Positions 9,130 to 17,556 of a DNA stretch of 64,000 nucleotides are shown here, in pieces. Each line of letters starts with the position of its first letter. Position 1 is the first letter of the stretch. A program made the translations under genes and the position numbers. The DNA is from Chitinophaga arvensicola (GTDB taxonomy: Bacteria; Bacteroidota; Bacteroidia; Chitinophagales; Chitinophagaceae). The notes beneath the pieces were generated by a model. That model searched no databases, was not told the origin of the DNA, and was given only the letters and a program-made list of their open reading frames with translations. The stretch covers positions 2,820,556-2,884,555 of the forward strand of contig NZ_FOJG01000002.1 in NCBI RefSeq assembly GCF_900110835.1. Direction: 5' to 3'.

Positions 9130-10509
9130 CTACTCAGGAAATATTACTGGTACATCCGGGCAGATAAATTGCTGATAGATAGACTCCACCTGATCATAGA
9201 TGTTCATCGGAATTTGCAACCGCATTCCTTCGGTGGTGGTTTTATACAGGGCGTAGCGGATCATTAACCAACAGTCGGAAAGCTGGTCGTTTAACAGTAC
9301 GTCGAAATCCGTTTGCCTTTCCTGGGCAATCACCTCCCTGAATACCAGGCTGTAATGGGGCCAGTCGCGCTTAATTACGGCATCTTCTGAAAGCTTTAAC
9401 CAACGGGCCACATAAGGAGCCAGCTCCTCCCATTTCTTCAAACAGATCAATATCGCCAGCAGGGTAAAGGCATATCCGGCGTCATTCGCATCTAAAGTAG
9501 TTGCCCTGCGGGCAAACTGTTCTGCCAGATCCAGGCGGGTGTTTAACACATACAGGCGCCAGGCCACGCGATTCAATACCGCTGCGGGAAGATAATTGAA
9601 ATTGTCATTCAGTTGTTGCTCCATAAACAAGAGCAGGGAAACAGCTGCCGTATGCCGTTGCCGCGCTACCAGGAAGCACAGATAAGAAATTTTGGCCTGT
9701 AACAGCTCATAGCTACTCCCCTTTTCTTCGGTGGCCCGCTGGTACCACTGATCAGCAGCGGGGTCATCTGCCAGGCTGTCGGCATAGAGTTCTGCCAGTG
9801 CGAGCATAGGAAGCGTGTTAACAGGATGCGTCGCTGAGATAGCGGCCTTATATAATTGCTCCGCAGCACCGTACGCTCCTGTAGCCTTATAGCAATGACC
9901 AGCGAGTAATTGAATAAAGGGCACTTGCCGTACGGATTCGGGTACACGCTTATAAATGGAGATAGCCGCTTCATACCGTTGCAGGTGATGATATAATGTA
10001 TCTATCAGCAGATGACAGGTATTAACACATCCGGGCGCCTTTTCCAGTTGTTGCCCCCACAGTGTAGCGGCCGCGTCATAGTCTTTCACCAGGTAGTAAA
10101 CGGCCGCCAAATCAGCGAAGGCATCCTGCACCGGGAAGTTGAACCGCTCCGACCATTCCCGGCAATGATTGACCAATGCCACCTCGCTTGTTTGTGACAC
10201 CACGCCATGTAATACCTGGAGATAGGCCTTTGTCAAAATCTTCGGCTGCGGAAAGTAATCATCTGCCAACGTAAATGCCAGATCAAAATAATGCACGGCA
10301 AGCCGCTGCTCTTTTATACGGGTATAACCATAGCCCAATAAGAAATATACCCCGGCCTGCTCCTTCTTTTTGAGGGGAGTGCTTTTCAGCATTTCCAAGT
10401 AAATGAGATCTTCTTTTGTCAGGAAATCAGGAGTGCTGTCAGCATCCTTTAATTGCCTTAACAGTACTGGTAAGTCCTTTGGATCTTTATTTTTAAGACG
10501 TTCAGTCAT
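9130..10509 (-). CDS. Tetratricopeptide-repeat protein
   Basis: This 459-residue, wholly helical soluble protein has several degenerate TPR units. Examples are the stretches around YLLVKDYDAAATLWGQQLEK, YEAAISIYKRVPE and GAYGAAEQLYKAAI, with alternating small and large residues at TPR positions. No signal peptide, membrane segment or catalytic motif is visible. The ATG at 10509 is preferred over the in-frame TTG at 10539. It lies 48 bp downstream of the NACHT NTPase gene on the same strand, so co-transcription is likely and it may be a partner or recognition subunit, but its DNA is less AT-rich than the NTPase gene. It could also be an unrelated housekeeping TPR protein. Confidence 0.75.
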   Translation of the reverse strand: MTERLKNKDPKDLPVLLRQLKDADSTPDFLTKEDLIYLEMLKSTPLKKKEQAGVYFLLGYGYTRIKEQRLAVHYFDLAFTLADDYFPQPKILTKAYLQVLHGVVSQTSEVALVNHCREWSERFNFPVQDAFADLAAVYYLVKDYDAAATLWGQQLEKAPGCVNTCHLLIDTLYHHLQRYEAAISIYKRVPESVRQVPFIQLLAGHCYKATGAYGAAEQLYKAAISATHPVNTLPMLALAELYADSLADDPAADQWYQRATEEKGSSYELLQAKISYLCFLVARQRHTAAVSLLLFMEQQLNDNFNYLPAAVLNRVAWRLYVLNTRLDLAEQFARRATTLDANDAGYAFTLLAILICLKKWEELAPYVARWLKLSEDAVIKRDWPHYSLVFREVIAQERQTDFDVLLNDQLSDCWLMIRYALYKTTTEGMRLQIPMNIYDQVESIYQQFICPDVPVIFPE

Positions 10510-10557
10510 AAAAGTTGTTTGTGGAAAAACTATGACCAATATCAGTCGAGGCGGTAT

Positions 10558-12294
10558 CTATACCATTCCGATAATGCTATTATCACTTTCTATTTCATGC
10601 TTTAGATCTGCTTTGAGTAACTCAATAACTTGAGGAATAGCAGGTTTAATTTTTGCCAAAGTAGTACTCGTCATATTTTTCACTTCCCTCTTTCGTTCTT
10701 CATTTACTTTATCCTTGAAGTGCCACCGCATTATCTTACTATCAATAGATGATAGGTATATCCGCTGCCGCTTTATGTTATATTGCCCAAGTGGAACCAA
10801 TAAATCATCAAAGCGCCTATCATTTCTACAAAAAAAATGAGCAAAAATAGTTAGTGTCATCAAGATTTTTTCCGGCCTTTCCTCAAGGCCTGGCTGGCTC
10901 AACAGTTGCTCCATTCTTTCTAAAAAAGGCAAAGAAAAGTGCCTTATTACACCTATTGGATCTTGTTCTATTAAAAGTGTAAAAAAATTGTCTTTATATG
11001 TCAGGCTAAAAGTATCATAGTGTAAAAATTGTTGTAACAACTTTTTGTAGACATTGTTCTTTTGTCTCGGCTCCAGATTGGTTACGTAAAGACTTGAAAA
11101 GTATTCCTGTAACGACCGGTGCGGAAATACATAGTCGACACCTTCTTTGTACAGAATGCAAATCGCAATCTGTAGATCGTCAATCAAATGTTCATTTTCA
11201 AACTGGAGATTCTTCTTTGTTTCTTTGATCGTATTCAATACACTTTCCAGATAGGCCGGATCAAATACAAATACCTCACTAAAAAAAGTAATAAAAGAAA
11301 ACAACTTAAGTACCTGCTCAAATTGCTCTTTACTCAAACCCGATTTTTTCTCCCGGTCATAAGACAGTTTGGACATGCTGTCATGCAAGTGGAACAAAGA
11401 ATCAAATACCTGTTTATAGAACGCACTGCGTTTTGGAGGCACTGTAGAATAAGTCTGAAATGTTAAAATAAACATGGTGAGTAGTAAAGGATTACTAAGG
11501 AACGTGGCGTAAGATCGCCTGTCCGCTGTGTTGATCCCGTCCATAATACGCTCTACAATCTCTTTCTCATTAATAGAAATTTGCTTTCTAACAAACTGCT
11601 CAATTTCTTCCTGAGATAGTTTACATACTTCAAAATTTGAAAAATCTGCCAGCAGTTCTATATTAGTGTAAGGCCGGGAAGTTAATAAATATAAATTATT
11701 TGGATAAATGCGGGTAAAATCGCTAATATCCTTGGTGACACCCTCTTTTACACTGGAACTTAACTCATCATAACCATCAAAGAAAAATAAAAAATCGCCG
11801 GAATGAAGTAATCTCTTTGTTACTTTTTGATCAACAGATAACTGTTCCAAGCCAAATATTTCTTCTTCAATATATTTATGCAGACTGCCGTTGTACTTAT
11901 TTAAATACCTCAGTTCAATTCTTATTGGAATCTTAAAGGCTTCCTGAATACAGTTAATCAATAAATATTTTACAATGGTGCTTTTCCCACTACCGGCCGT
12001 GCCCAGAATAGTAATGGCCCTTGTATGCTTAAATAACTCTTTGACAGAATTAGTAGGTATTTTCTGATAGCGACTCGAAGTATTAGATGGCCGGATAAAT
12101 AACGGCTGGTAAAAATCCAACAACTTCACCGGCTCCACCCGATGCAGGATCGTTTTAGTACGATAACTTCTGTTATACTCCGCCACCTGGTACTCCAGCA
12201 ACCTGTTGGAAATCACCTGGGCTACCTCTCTATCCACAAAACGCCACAGTTTTTCAATGGGTCCTTTTAACAAATCATTAATTACTTCTATCAT
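10558..12294 (-). CDS. NACHT-domain STAND NTPase (bacterial NLR-like)
   Basis: This 578-residue signal-transduction ATPase has Walker A GTAGSGKST at about residues 98-106 and Walker B FLFFFDGYDEL near 165-175. A sensor-like LLTSRPY follows, and FPHRSLQEYFSSLYV near 385-400 is the closing motif typical of NACHT modules. The N-terminal 70 residues match no effector domain I recognise, and the C-terminal 150 residues are a short helical tail without LRR or WD repeats. Bacterial NACHT proteins of this architecture are known anti-phage factors that oligomerise on sensing phage proteins; a defence role here is inferred from family alone. The gene is AT-richer than its flanks, suggesting acquisition, and is followed by a TPR gene. 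Confidence 0.85.
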   Translation of the reverse strand: MIEVINDLLKGPIEKLWRFVDREVAQVISNRLLEYQVAEYNRSYRTKTILHRVEPVKLLDFYQPLFIRPSNTSSRYQKIPTNSVKELFKHTRAITILGTAGSGKSTIVKYLLINCIQEAFKIPIRIELRYLNKYNGSLHKYIEEEIFGLEQLSVDQKVTKRLLHSGDFLFFFDGYDELSSSVKEGVTKDISDFTRIYPNNLYLLTSRPYTNIELLADFSNFEVCKLSQEEIEQFVRKQISINEKEIVERIMDGINTADRRSYATFLSNPLLLTMFILTFQTYSTVPPKRSAFYKQVFDSLFHLHDSMSKLSYDREKKSGLSKEQFEQVLKLFSFITFFSEVFVFDPAYLESVLNTIKETKKNLQFENEHLIDDLQIAICILYKEGVDYVFPHRSLQEYFSSLYVTNLEPRQKNNVYKKLLQQFLHYDTFSLTYKDNFFTLLIEQDPIGVIRHFSLPFLERMEQLLSQPGLEERPEKILMTLTIFAHFFCRNDRRFDDLLVPLGQYNIKRQRIYLSSIDSKIMRWHFKDKVNEERKREVKNMTSTTLAKIKPAIPQVIELLKADLKHEIESDNSIIGMV

Positions 12295-12311
12295 AGTTGA
12301 TCTTTGCGATT

Positions 12312-12371
12312 GGTTTGGTGCTATAATAATGAGCCGCTACAACGCACCACCAAGGTTAACCGGTTTGGTGC
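12312..12371. repeat. Direct and inverted repeats upstream of the NACHT gene
   Basis: GGTTTGGTGC occurs at 12312-12321 and again at 12362-12371, exactly 50 bp apart. The second copy is also the right arm of an imperfect 28-bp dyad (12344-12371) centred on GGTTAACC with left arm GCACCA. Its position just upstream of the minus-strand NACHT start suggests an operator, but no promoter motif was identified. Confidence 0.4.
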
Positions 12372-12505
12372 AGGTCACTTTTTTATTCGAAGGTGGCACA
12401 GCGTCTTACTACAATGGATTCATTGAGAAGCGACATCAAAATAAATACACAGGCGGGAGAATCAACGTACTAATATGATAATAAAATCCAGGGGTTAACA
12501 ATCGT

Positions 12506-15304
12506 TCACTTTTTTTGATACGCATAACTTCCCGAAGAAGTCGTCACCGGCTCCCGGTTTATCACGCGCAACACATATTCTCCCGAACCCGTTTCCATCA
12601 CATACCTTCCGGATTTATAGCCCTTTTCTACGGGCACGGCTACACCGTTCAGTGTAATATCAGAAGTAGATTCAGCGGGTACATAAATAGTGGCATGTGT
12701 ATTACCCGGTATCCGCACTTTCAGGGTAAACACGTTATCTTCTTTTTTCCAGTCGCTGATAATCTCTCCGTAGGGAGATATATAACTCGCTTTGGCAAAG
12801 GTCACATCTCCTACCGGTTCCGGGCGGATCACCATATATTGAAAGGCCACGCTGTTCGGGGCAGGCCGGATACCTGCCAGGCCGCTGTAAAACCATTCCA
12901 TCAGATGCCCCAGCATAAAATGGTTATTGGAGGCATCGCGGTAGCCCTGCCAGGATTCGGTGAGGGCAGTAGCGCCTTTGGCCAGCTGTAAGCCATAGCC
13001 GGGTACATCACTGCGACTGTTCATATCAAAGATCACATCAGAACGGCCTTCATCGTCGAGTACACGGAGCAGGTAACGGTAGCCGATATCGCCGGCAGTG
13101 ATGCCATTGTTATGCGCACGGATATCAGCAACGATATTTTCCACCACATCTCCCTTATACACAGAATCGGTTAACTGCATATATACCGACATGGCATTGG
13201 CGGTTTGACTTCCCGTTGCATACTGTTTGCTGCTATCGTTAAAGAAGGTACGGTTATAACTTTGTTTAACGGCCTCGCTGAGGGCGTAATACTTTTGGGC
13301 ATCAGCGGTTTTTCCCAGCAGTGTGGCTACTTTGGAGAGAATACTGAGATCGTAGTAATACATCGCGGTAGCGGTAATCCCTTTAGGGGTGAGCTGTGCT
13401 TCACCGGGGAATTTCGGACCAATGTCGTACCAGTCGCCCAGACCGTGAGAGAGGATATGGTGATTGGATTTTTGTTCCAGGTAGTTCACGTAGCGGATCA
13501 TCATCGGGTAACTTTCTTCCAGCACCGATTTATCGCCATACCACTGGTACATATACCAGGGCAGGATAATGCCATTGCTGCCCCATTCCGGCGAATCACG
13601 GAAGCCATCGTCGAAGTGTACGTACTCCGGGGCGATGTCCGGAATAAGACCGGTTTCTGTTTGTGCATGGATCATATCGCGCACTACCTTCCGGCACAGT
13701 GCTGCGATATCGTAGTTGTAACGGATAGAGCTGCCTACCAGGTGCGCTTCTTCCAGCCAGCCAAGTTTTTCGCGGTGGGGGCAATCGGTGAGTACGCTGG
13801 CGGTATTACTGCGAATGGCCCAGTCGATGAGCCGGAATGTTTTATTAAATAACTCATTCGAGCAGCTGAACTGCCCGATGGTAGCGGCGGCGTTACGTGT
13901 ATGCAAACTGTACATCGATTGTATTTCCGGCAAACCGTTGTGGGTACCGGCGGGTGCGGCGCCATCTACCTGGATATACCGGAAACCGTAGTACATAAAT
14001 TGTGGTTGCCAGGATTCTATGCTGTCGCCTTTGAGGGTGTAGTTGAAATAAACGGGGCTACCTACGGCCGACTGATCAGCCATGCCTTTATCGGTGAGCA
14101 ATTCTGCGGGGGTAATTTTTACCACCGTGCCTTTCTTCCCTTTCAGGGAGATGGCGGGAATAGCAGATGCATTCTGCCCCATGTCATACACCCAGGTAGC
14201 AGGACCGGTTTGTGTGATCTTTACAGGGGTAAAACGGTCAAATATCTTAAGGGGAGCCGCTGTTTGTGCATTCAGTTGGGGCGGTCCATTCACGGCTACC
14301 GCATTTTTCCAGGCAGCATCATCAAAGGAAGGTTGGTCCCATCCGGGTTGTTCGAGGGTAGCATTGTAATCTTCTCCCCCGTAGATGCTGGAAAAAGTAA
14401 TCGGACCGGCGGCGGTTTTCCAGCTGCTGTCGCTCACAATATTCTCTGTGCTGCCATCTTTATATTGCAGGTGCAGGCGACAAATGAGTTGTGGATAACC
14501 GAAGGCGCTGGTGAGTTTGCGGTAACGGCTACCGGGTATATAAAAGAAGCCGTTGCCCAGCATCACGCCCAGGGCATTGCGTCCTGTTTGCAATTGCTCT
14601 GTCACATCAAAAGTAACATACAGGGCATGTTGATCATATTTTGTCCAGCCGGGATCGAGGAAGTGATCACCTGTTTTTTTTCCGTTGAGATGTAAATCAA
14701 ATTGTCCCAGTCCGCTGATATAAACGGTGGCCTTTTGCAGTGGCTTGCGGATATCGAACGTTTTCCGGAGAAGTGGCAGCACATCATTGCGGTCTTTATA
14801 CCGGGGATCGTTGTCGTTGGTAATAGCGGGTACAATGCGGGCGGCATCGGGCATCTTTTCATAGCCGATCCATTGGGCGGCCTGCCAGTCGCCCGGGGTC
14901 AACAATCCCGTATGCCACCTCGCGGTTTCACTCCAGGCAGAGGGGTTGCCTTGCTGATCCCATACCATTACTTTCCAATAGTAAGTAGTAGCGGGTTGCA
15001 ATGCCGGACCATGGTAACGTACCTGCAACGACTGATCTGAAAGGACTTTCCGGGAATCCCACAGCAGGCCTTTGTTCTTTTCCAGCGCGCGTGGGTTATC
15101 GGCTACCAGGATGCGGTAGGCCGTTTGGCGGATACCTGTTCCTTTGCCCTGGAGCTGCCAGCTGAGCGCGGGTTGTGGTGCATCGATGCCGATGGGGTTT
15201 TCCTGGTAATCGCATAACAGGTGTTGCAGGCCAACGGATTGCGCAGCAACAGCCGGGGAAATTCCCAGCCATAACAACAATAGCCATGATTTCATCATCA
15301 TCAT
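12506..15304 (-). CDS. GH78 alpha-L-rhamnosidase, secreted
   Basis: This 932-residue inverting rhamnosidase carries an N-terminal signal (MMMMKSWLLLLWLGISPAVA). It is followed by fibronectin-like and jelly-roll domains, an (alpha/alpha)6 catalytic barrel and a C-terminal beta-sandwich. The GH78 catalytic segment is visible as TDCPHREKLGWLEEAH near residue 505, which carries acidic residues of the active site; the later segment ALTESWQGYRDASNNHFMLG near residue 790 also fits the family. It removes terminal L-rhamnose from plant or microbial glycans in the periplasm or at the surface. Its stop-to-start neighbour on the same strand, a zinc dehydrogenase 14 bp upstream, indicates an operon. Four consecutive ATGs make the exact start ambiguous by up to three codons. 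Confidence 0.94.
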   Translation of the reverse strand: MMMMKSWLLLLWLGISPAVAAQSVGLQHLLCDYQENPIGIDAPQPALSWQLQGKGTGIRQTAYRILVADNPRALEKNKGLLWDSRKVLSDQSLQVRYHGPALQPATTYYWKVMVWDQQGNPSAWSETARWHTGLLTPGDWQAAQWIGYEKMPDAARIVPAITNDNDPRYKDRNDVLPLLRKTFDIRKPLQKATVYISGLGQFDLHLNGKKTGDHFLDPGWTKYDQHALYVTFDVTEQLQTGRNALGVMLGNGFFYIPGSRYRKLTSAFGYPQLICRLHLQYKDGSTENIVSDSSWKTAAGPITFSSIYGGEDYNATLEQPGWDQPSFDDAAWKNAVAVNGPPQLNAQTAAPLKIFDRFTPVKITQTGPATWVYDMGQNASAIPAISLKGKKGTVVKITPAELLTDKGMADQSAVGSPVYFNYTLKGDSIESWQPQFMYYGFRYIQVDGAAPAGTHNGLPEIQSMYSLHTRNAAATIGQFSCSNELFNKTFRLIDWAIRSNTASVLTDCPHREKLGWLEEAHLVGSSIRYNYDIAALCRKVVRDMIHAQTETGLIPDIAPEYVHFDDGFRDSPEWGSNGIILPWYMYQWYGDKSVLEESYPMMIRYVNYLEQKSNHHILSHGLGDWYDIGPKFPGEAQLTPKGITATAMYYYDLSILSKVATLLGKTADAQKYYALSEAVKQSYNRTFFNDSSKQYATGSQTANAMSVYMQLTDSVYKGDVVENIVADIRAHNNGITAGDIGYRYLLRVLDDEGRSDVIFDMNSRSDVPGYGLQLAKGATALTESWQGYRDASNNHFMLGHLMEWFYSGLAGIRPAPNSVAFQYMVIRPEPVGDVTFAKASYISPYGEIISDWKKEDNVFTLKVRIPGNTHATIYVPAESTSDITLNGVAVPVEKGYKSGRYVMETGSGEYVLRVINREPVTTSSGSYAYQKK

Positions 15305-15318
15305 ACACTGTTTTGAGG

Positions 15319-16335
15319 TCAGATATCCACCAGTGCTTTGATCACCGCATTACTGGGATCCAGCAGGGAGGGGAATACGTTTTTTACGTCCCCGAATTTA
15401 ATACGATTCGTCACATATTTCTCCGGAAAAATAGTTCCTTCCCTGATACAACGGATCACCTGTTCAAAATCTGCGCGGGTGGCATTCCGGCTGCTCATGA
15501 GGGTAGTTTCTCTTTTATGGAATTCCGGATGGGAAAACTGTAGTAGTTCTTTTTGTAGTCCGATCAGTACATAACGTCCCCCATGGGCCAGGTAATGAAT
15601 GCCGTTGTTGATGGCTTTCTGGCTGCCGGTGGCATCTATTACCACCACGGGTAAGTCGCCTCCGGTAATTTGCCGGAGTTGCCCTTCTACATCGGTGGCG
15701 GCATTGATCGTATAAGGAATGTCCAGTACCTGGCGGGCAAACTGTAAGCGGCTGTCCTGTATATCGGTGGCAATTACCCGGGCGCCGGCAATACGGGCCA
15801 GTTCCATAGCCGCCAACCCGATAGGACCGGCGCCCATTATTAATACAAATTCGCCGGGTTGTACAGCTGCGCGGCGGATGCCATGGGCACTGATGGCCAG
15901 GGGTTCCACGAGTGCCAGCTGATCAGCGCTCAGTCCTTCGCCATGCACCAGCAGGCGCTCCGGTACGGACAGGTATTCGCTCATGCCGCCATCTTTATGC
16001 ACCCCCAGTACTGCGATATTTTCACAGCAGTTGGGTTTACCATTACGGCAGGCGATGCAATGGCCACAGTTTTCGTAGGGGATTACTGTTACCAGGTCGC
16101 CGGGCTGAAACCCGGTAACCTCTAATGCATCCAGGGCCACTATTTCGGCGGCGAGCTCATGTCCCAGGATCCGGGGATAATTAAAGTAAGGTTGTGTGCC
16201 TTCAAAGGCGTGCAGGTCGGTGCCGCAGATCCCTATTTTCCGGATACGGATAATAGCATGACCGGGCAAAAGCGGCGGCATGGGCCGCAGTCCGTATTCA
16301 AAGTTACCGGGAGTGGTACAGATGAGTGTTTTCAC
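15319..16335 (-). CDS. Zinc-binding medium-chain alcohol/polyol dehydrogenase
   Basis: This 338-residue MDR-superfamily oxidoreductase shows the catalytic zinc ligands in GICGTD and GHE, the structural zinc cysteines in CGHCIACRNGKPNCC, and the cofactor motif GAGPIGLAAMELA. The GTG at 16335 is chosen because it gives the usual N-terminus MKTLICTTPG; an upstream in-frame extension to 16506 has no family character. It resembles L-threonine/sorbitol dehydrogenase and L-galactonate-5-dehydrogenase relatives. With the GH78 gene 14 bp downstream, a role in oxidising a rhamnose-derived or co-released sugar acid or alcohol is plausible but inferred. It is cytosolic; no signal peptide is present. Confidence 0.88.
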   Translation of the reverse strand: MKTLICTTPGNFEYGLRPMPPLLPGHAIIRIRKIGICGTDLHAFEGTQPYFNYPRILGHELAAEIVALDALEVTGFQPGDLVTVIPYENCGHCIACRNGKPNCCENIAVLGVHKDGGMSEYLSVPERLLVHGEGLSADQLALVEPLAISAHGIRRAAVQPGEFVLIMGAGPIGLAAMELARIAGARVIATDIQDSRLQFARQVLDIPYTINAATDVEGQLRQITGGDLPVVVIDATGSQKAINNGIHYLAHGGRYVLIGLQKELLQFSHPEFHKRETTLMSSRNATRADFEQVIRCIREGTIFPEKYVTNRIKFGDVKNVFPSLLDPSNAVIKALVDI

Positions 16336-16445
16336 TACAATTAATTTAAAAAAAATATCCGATCCGTCCGTTTTTATTTTCCCGGCGGTGATAAAATAGC
16401 AAGGTTCAAAGAAAAGGGGTTGCGGGAGATATTTATCGTAGCATC

Positions 16446-16474
16446 TTATCCGGGTTATACGATATATTATCCGG
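16446..16474. promoter_or_regulatory. TTATCCGG direct repeats upstream of the dehydrogenase-GH78 operon
   Basis: TTATCCGG occurs at 16446-16453 and 16467-16474, two helical turns apart (21 bp), with AT-rich DNA between. They lie about 110-140 bp upstream of the GTG start at 16335 on the minus strand and could be regulator half-sites. No promoter was recognised. Confidence 0.35.
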
Positions 16475-16572
16475 TTTCTCTTTATATGATAAAAAAGAGA
16501 GGTCACATCACATGTTTGTCATACAGACATTTATTGGAATACTATCTACCAATAGTCCTTCCATAACTTTAT

Positions 16573-17049
16573 TCATCGTTGGAAAACATAATCGTCTCCT
16601 CCGGTAAGGGTGCACAATACATGAATTTGTTGGGGAATCCCATGCGCAAAACTGACAGTCGAAGTTTGATTACAACCTTCACGGGATGGCAAAAATATCA
16701 GTTTCTTACCTGATATCCTCGCAGGCAAGTCCCATATTCCACCTACATAATAATTCCCTAAATACTGGTTTTTGTCATTGAAAACCAGTATCCGGCAGGA
16801 TGCGCGCTGTGAGTTTTCAAATAAACCAAAAAGGAACACAGCATTCAGGAATCTGAGTGTTTTACCTTTCTTTGTTTTAATGTGCCCAAGGTATTTTAGT
16901 TGTGTGGCATGATCATTTTCCTTAAACAGGAATTCTTTTCCAATAATCCCTTTATGCAAAACCTGTTGCCGGGAATCCCGCTGTGCATGAACGGTAGTAT
17001 TCAGACAAGATAACAGGATGATAACGGGAAACATTTTCCGCATATTCAT
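16573..17049 (-). CDS. Small secreted protein of unknown function
   Basis: This 158-residue protein has a signal peptide (MRKMFPVIILLSCLNTTVHA). The mature part is beta-rich with no recognised domain; it contains the patch FLPSREGCNQTSTVSFAHG and two further cysteines. Its ATG overlaps the TGA of the upstream gene (ATGA at 17046-17049), which indicates translational coupling. It is the last gene of a minus-strand run of secreted proteins. Function is unknown. Confidence 0.7.
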   Translation of the reverse strand: MNMRKMFPVIILLSCLNTTVHAQRDSRQQVLHKGIIGKEFLFKENDHATQLKYLGHIKTKKGKTLRFLNAVFLFGLFENSQRASCRILVFNDKNQYLGNYYVGGIWDLPARISGKKLIFLPSREGCNQTSTVSFAHGIPQQIHVLCTLTGGDDYVFQR

Positions 17050-17528
17050 TGTTTTTTCCTGATTAATCGACTGCTACCTTCGGATGTATCCATTTCAAAT
17101 ACATATGTCTTACCCGACTTAGGAGCAAAAAATAATTTGGCATACTTCTTTTTCTCCAGGTTGTAAATACGTAAAATATTAAATCTATGCAGCAGCCATG
17201 ATTTTTCAAGTTTTATTTCAAAATTTGTCATTTCACTTTCCCCTCCGGAATACTCATAATGGTCAAATAATAAAAGAATCGTTTTTATATCTTCACTCAT
17301 TAACCTGTCATAATCTGATAACTCCATCGACAAATTACCAGGATAATATCCTGCCTTGATGACATATTCTTGTGTTGCTGACACAGCTTTTATATGTACC
17401 TGGGCAAGAGATCCAACGCTGATTTCTTCATCTATTACAATAATCAGGTCAAGGTTTTTCTTTACTTGCTGAGCCGATGCAACTAAAAAAGATAAGCTCA
17501 TTAATAAAATGCAAGAAATATTTTTCAT
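17046..17528 (-). CDS. Small secreted protein of unknown function
   Basis: This protein has 160 residues. The ATG at 17528 is preferred because it gives a proper signal peptide (MKNISCILLMSLSFLVASAQ); the upstream in-frame extension to 17591 overlaps the S41 gene and looks non-coding. The mature domain begins QVKKNLDLIIVIDEEISVG and is predominantly beta with a basic C-terminus. No family was recognised. It is translationally coupled to the next gene and 28 bp after the S41 peptidase stop, so it is probably co-expressed with both. Confidence 0.7.
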   Translation of the reverse strand: MKNISCILLMSLSFLVASAQQVKKNLDLIIVIDEEISVGSLAQVHIKAVSATQEYVIKAGYYPGNLSMELSDYDRLMSEDIKTILLLFDHYEYSGGESEMTNFEIKLEKSWLLHRFNILRIYNLEKKKYAKLFFAPKSGKTYVFEMDTSEGSSRLIRKKQ

Positions 17529-17556
17529 AAGGTATATTAATAACATGAAATGGGCA

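Noticed and set aside
12344..12371. Insertion-sequence terminal inverted repeats
   Set aside because: The arms are adjacent with four central mismatches and no transposase or target duplication is present.
15319..16506. Longer reading of the zinc dehydrogenase starting at 16506
   Set aside because: The extra 57 residues lack any family similarity and cross AT-rich DNA with operator-like repeats; the GTG at 16335 gives the normal N-terminus.
16508..16576. Mini ORF of 22 codons whose ATG overlaps the stop of the 158-residue secreted protein
   Set aside because: Too short, with no signal or family character; the ATGA overlap can arise by chance.
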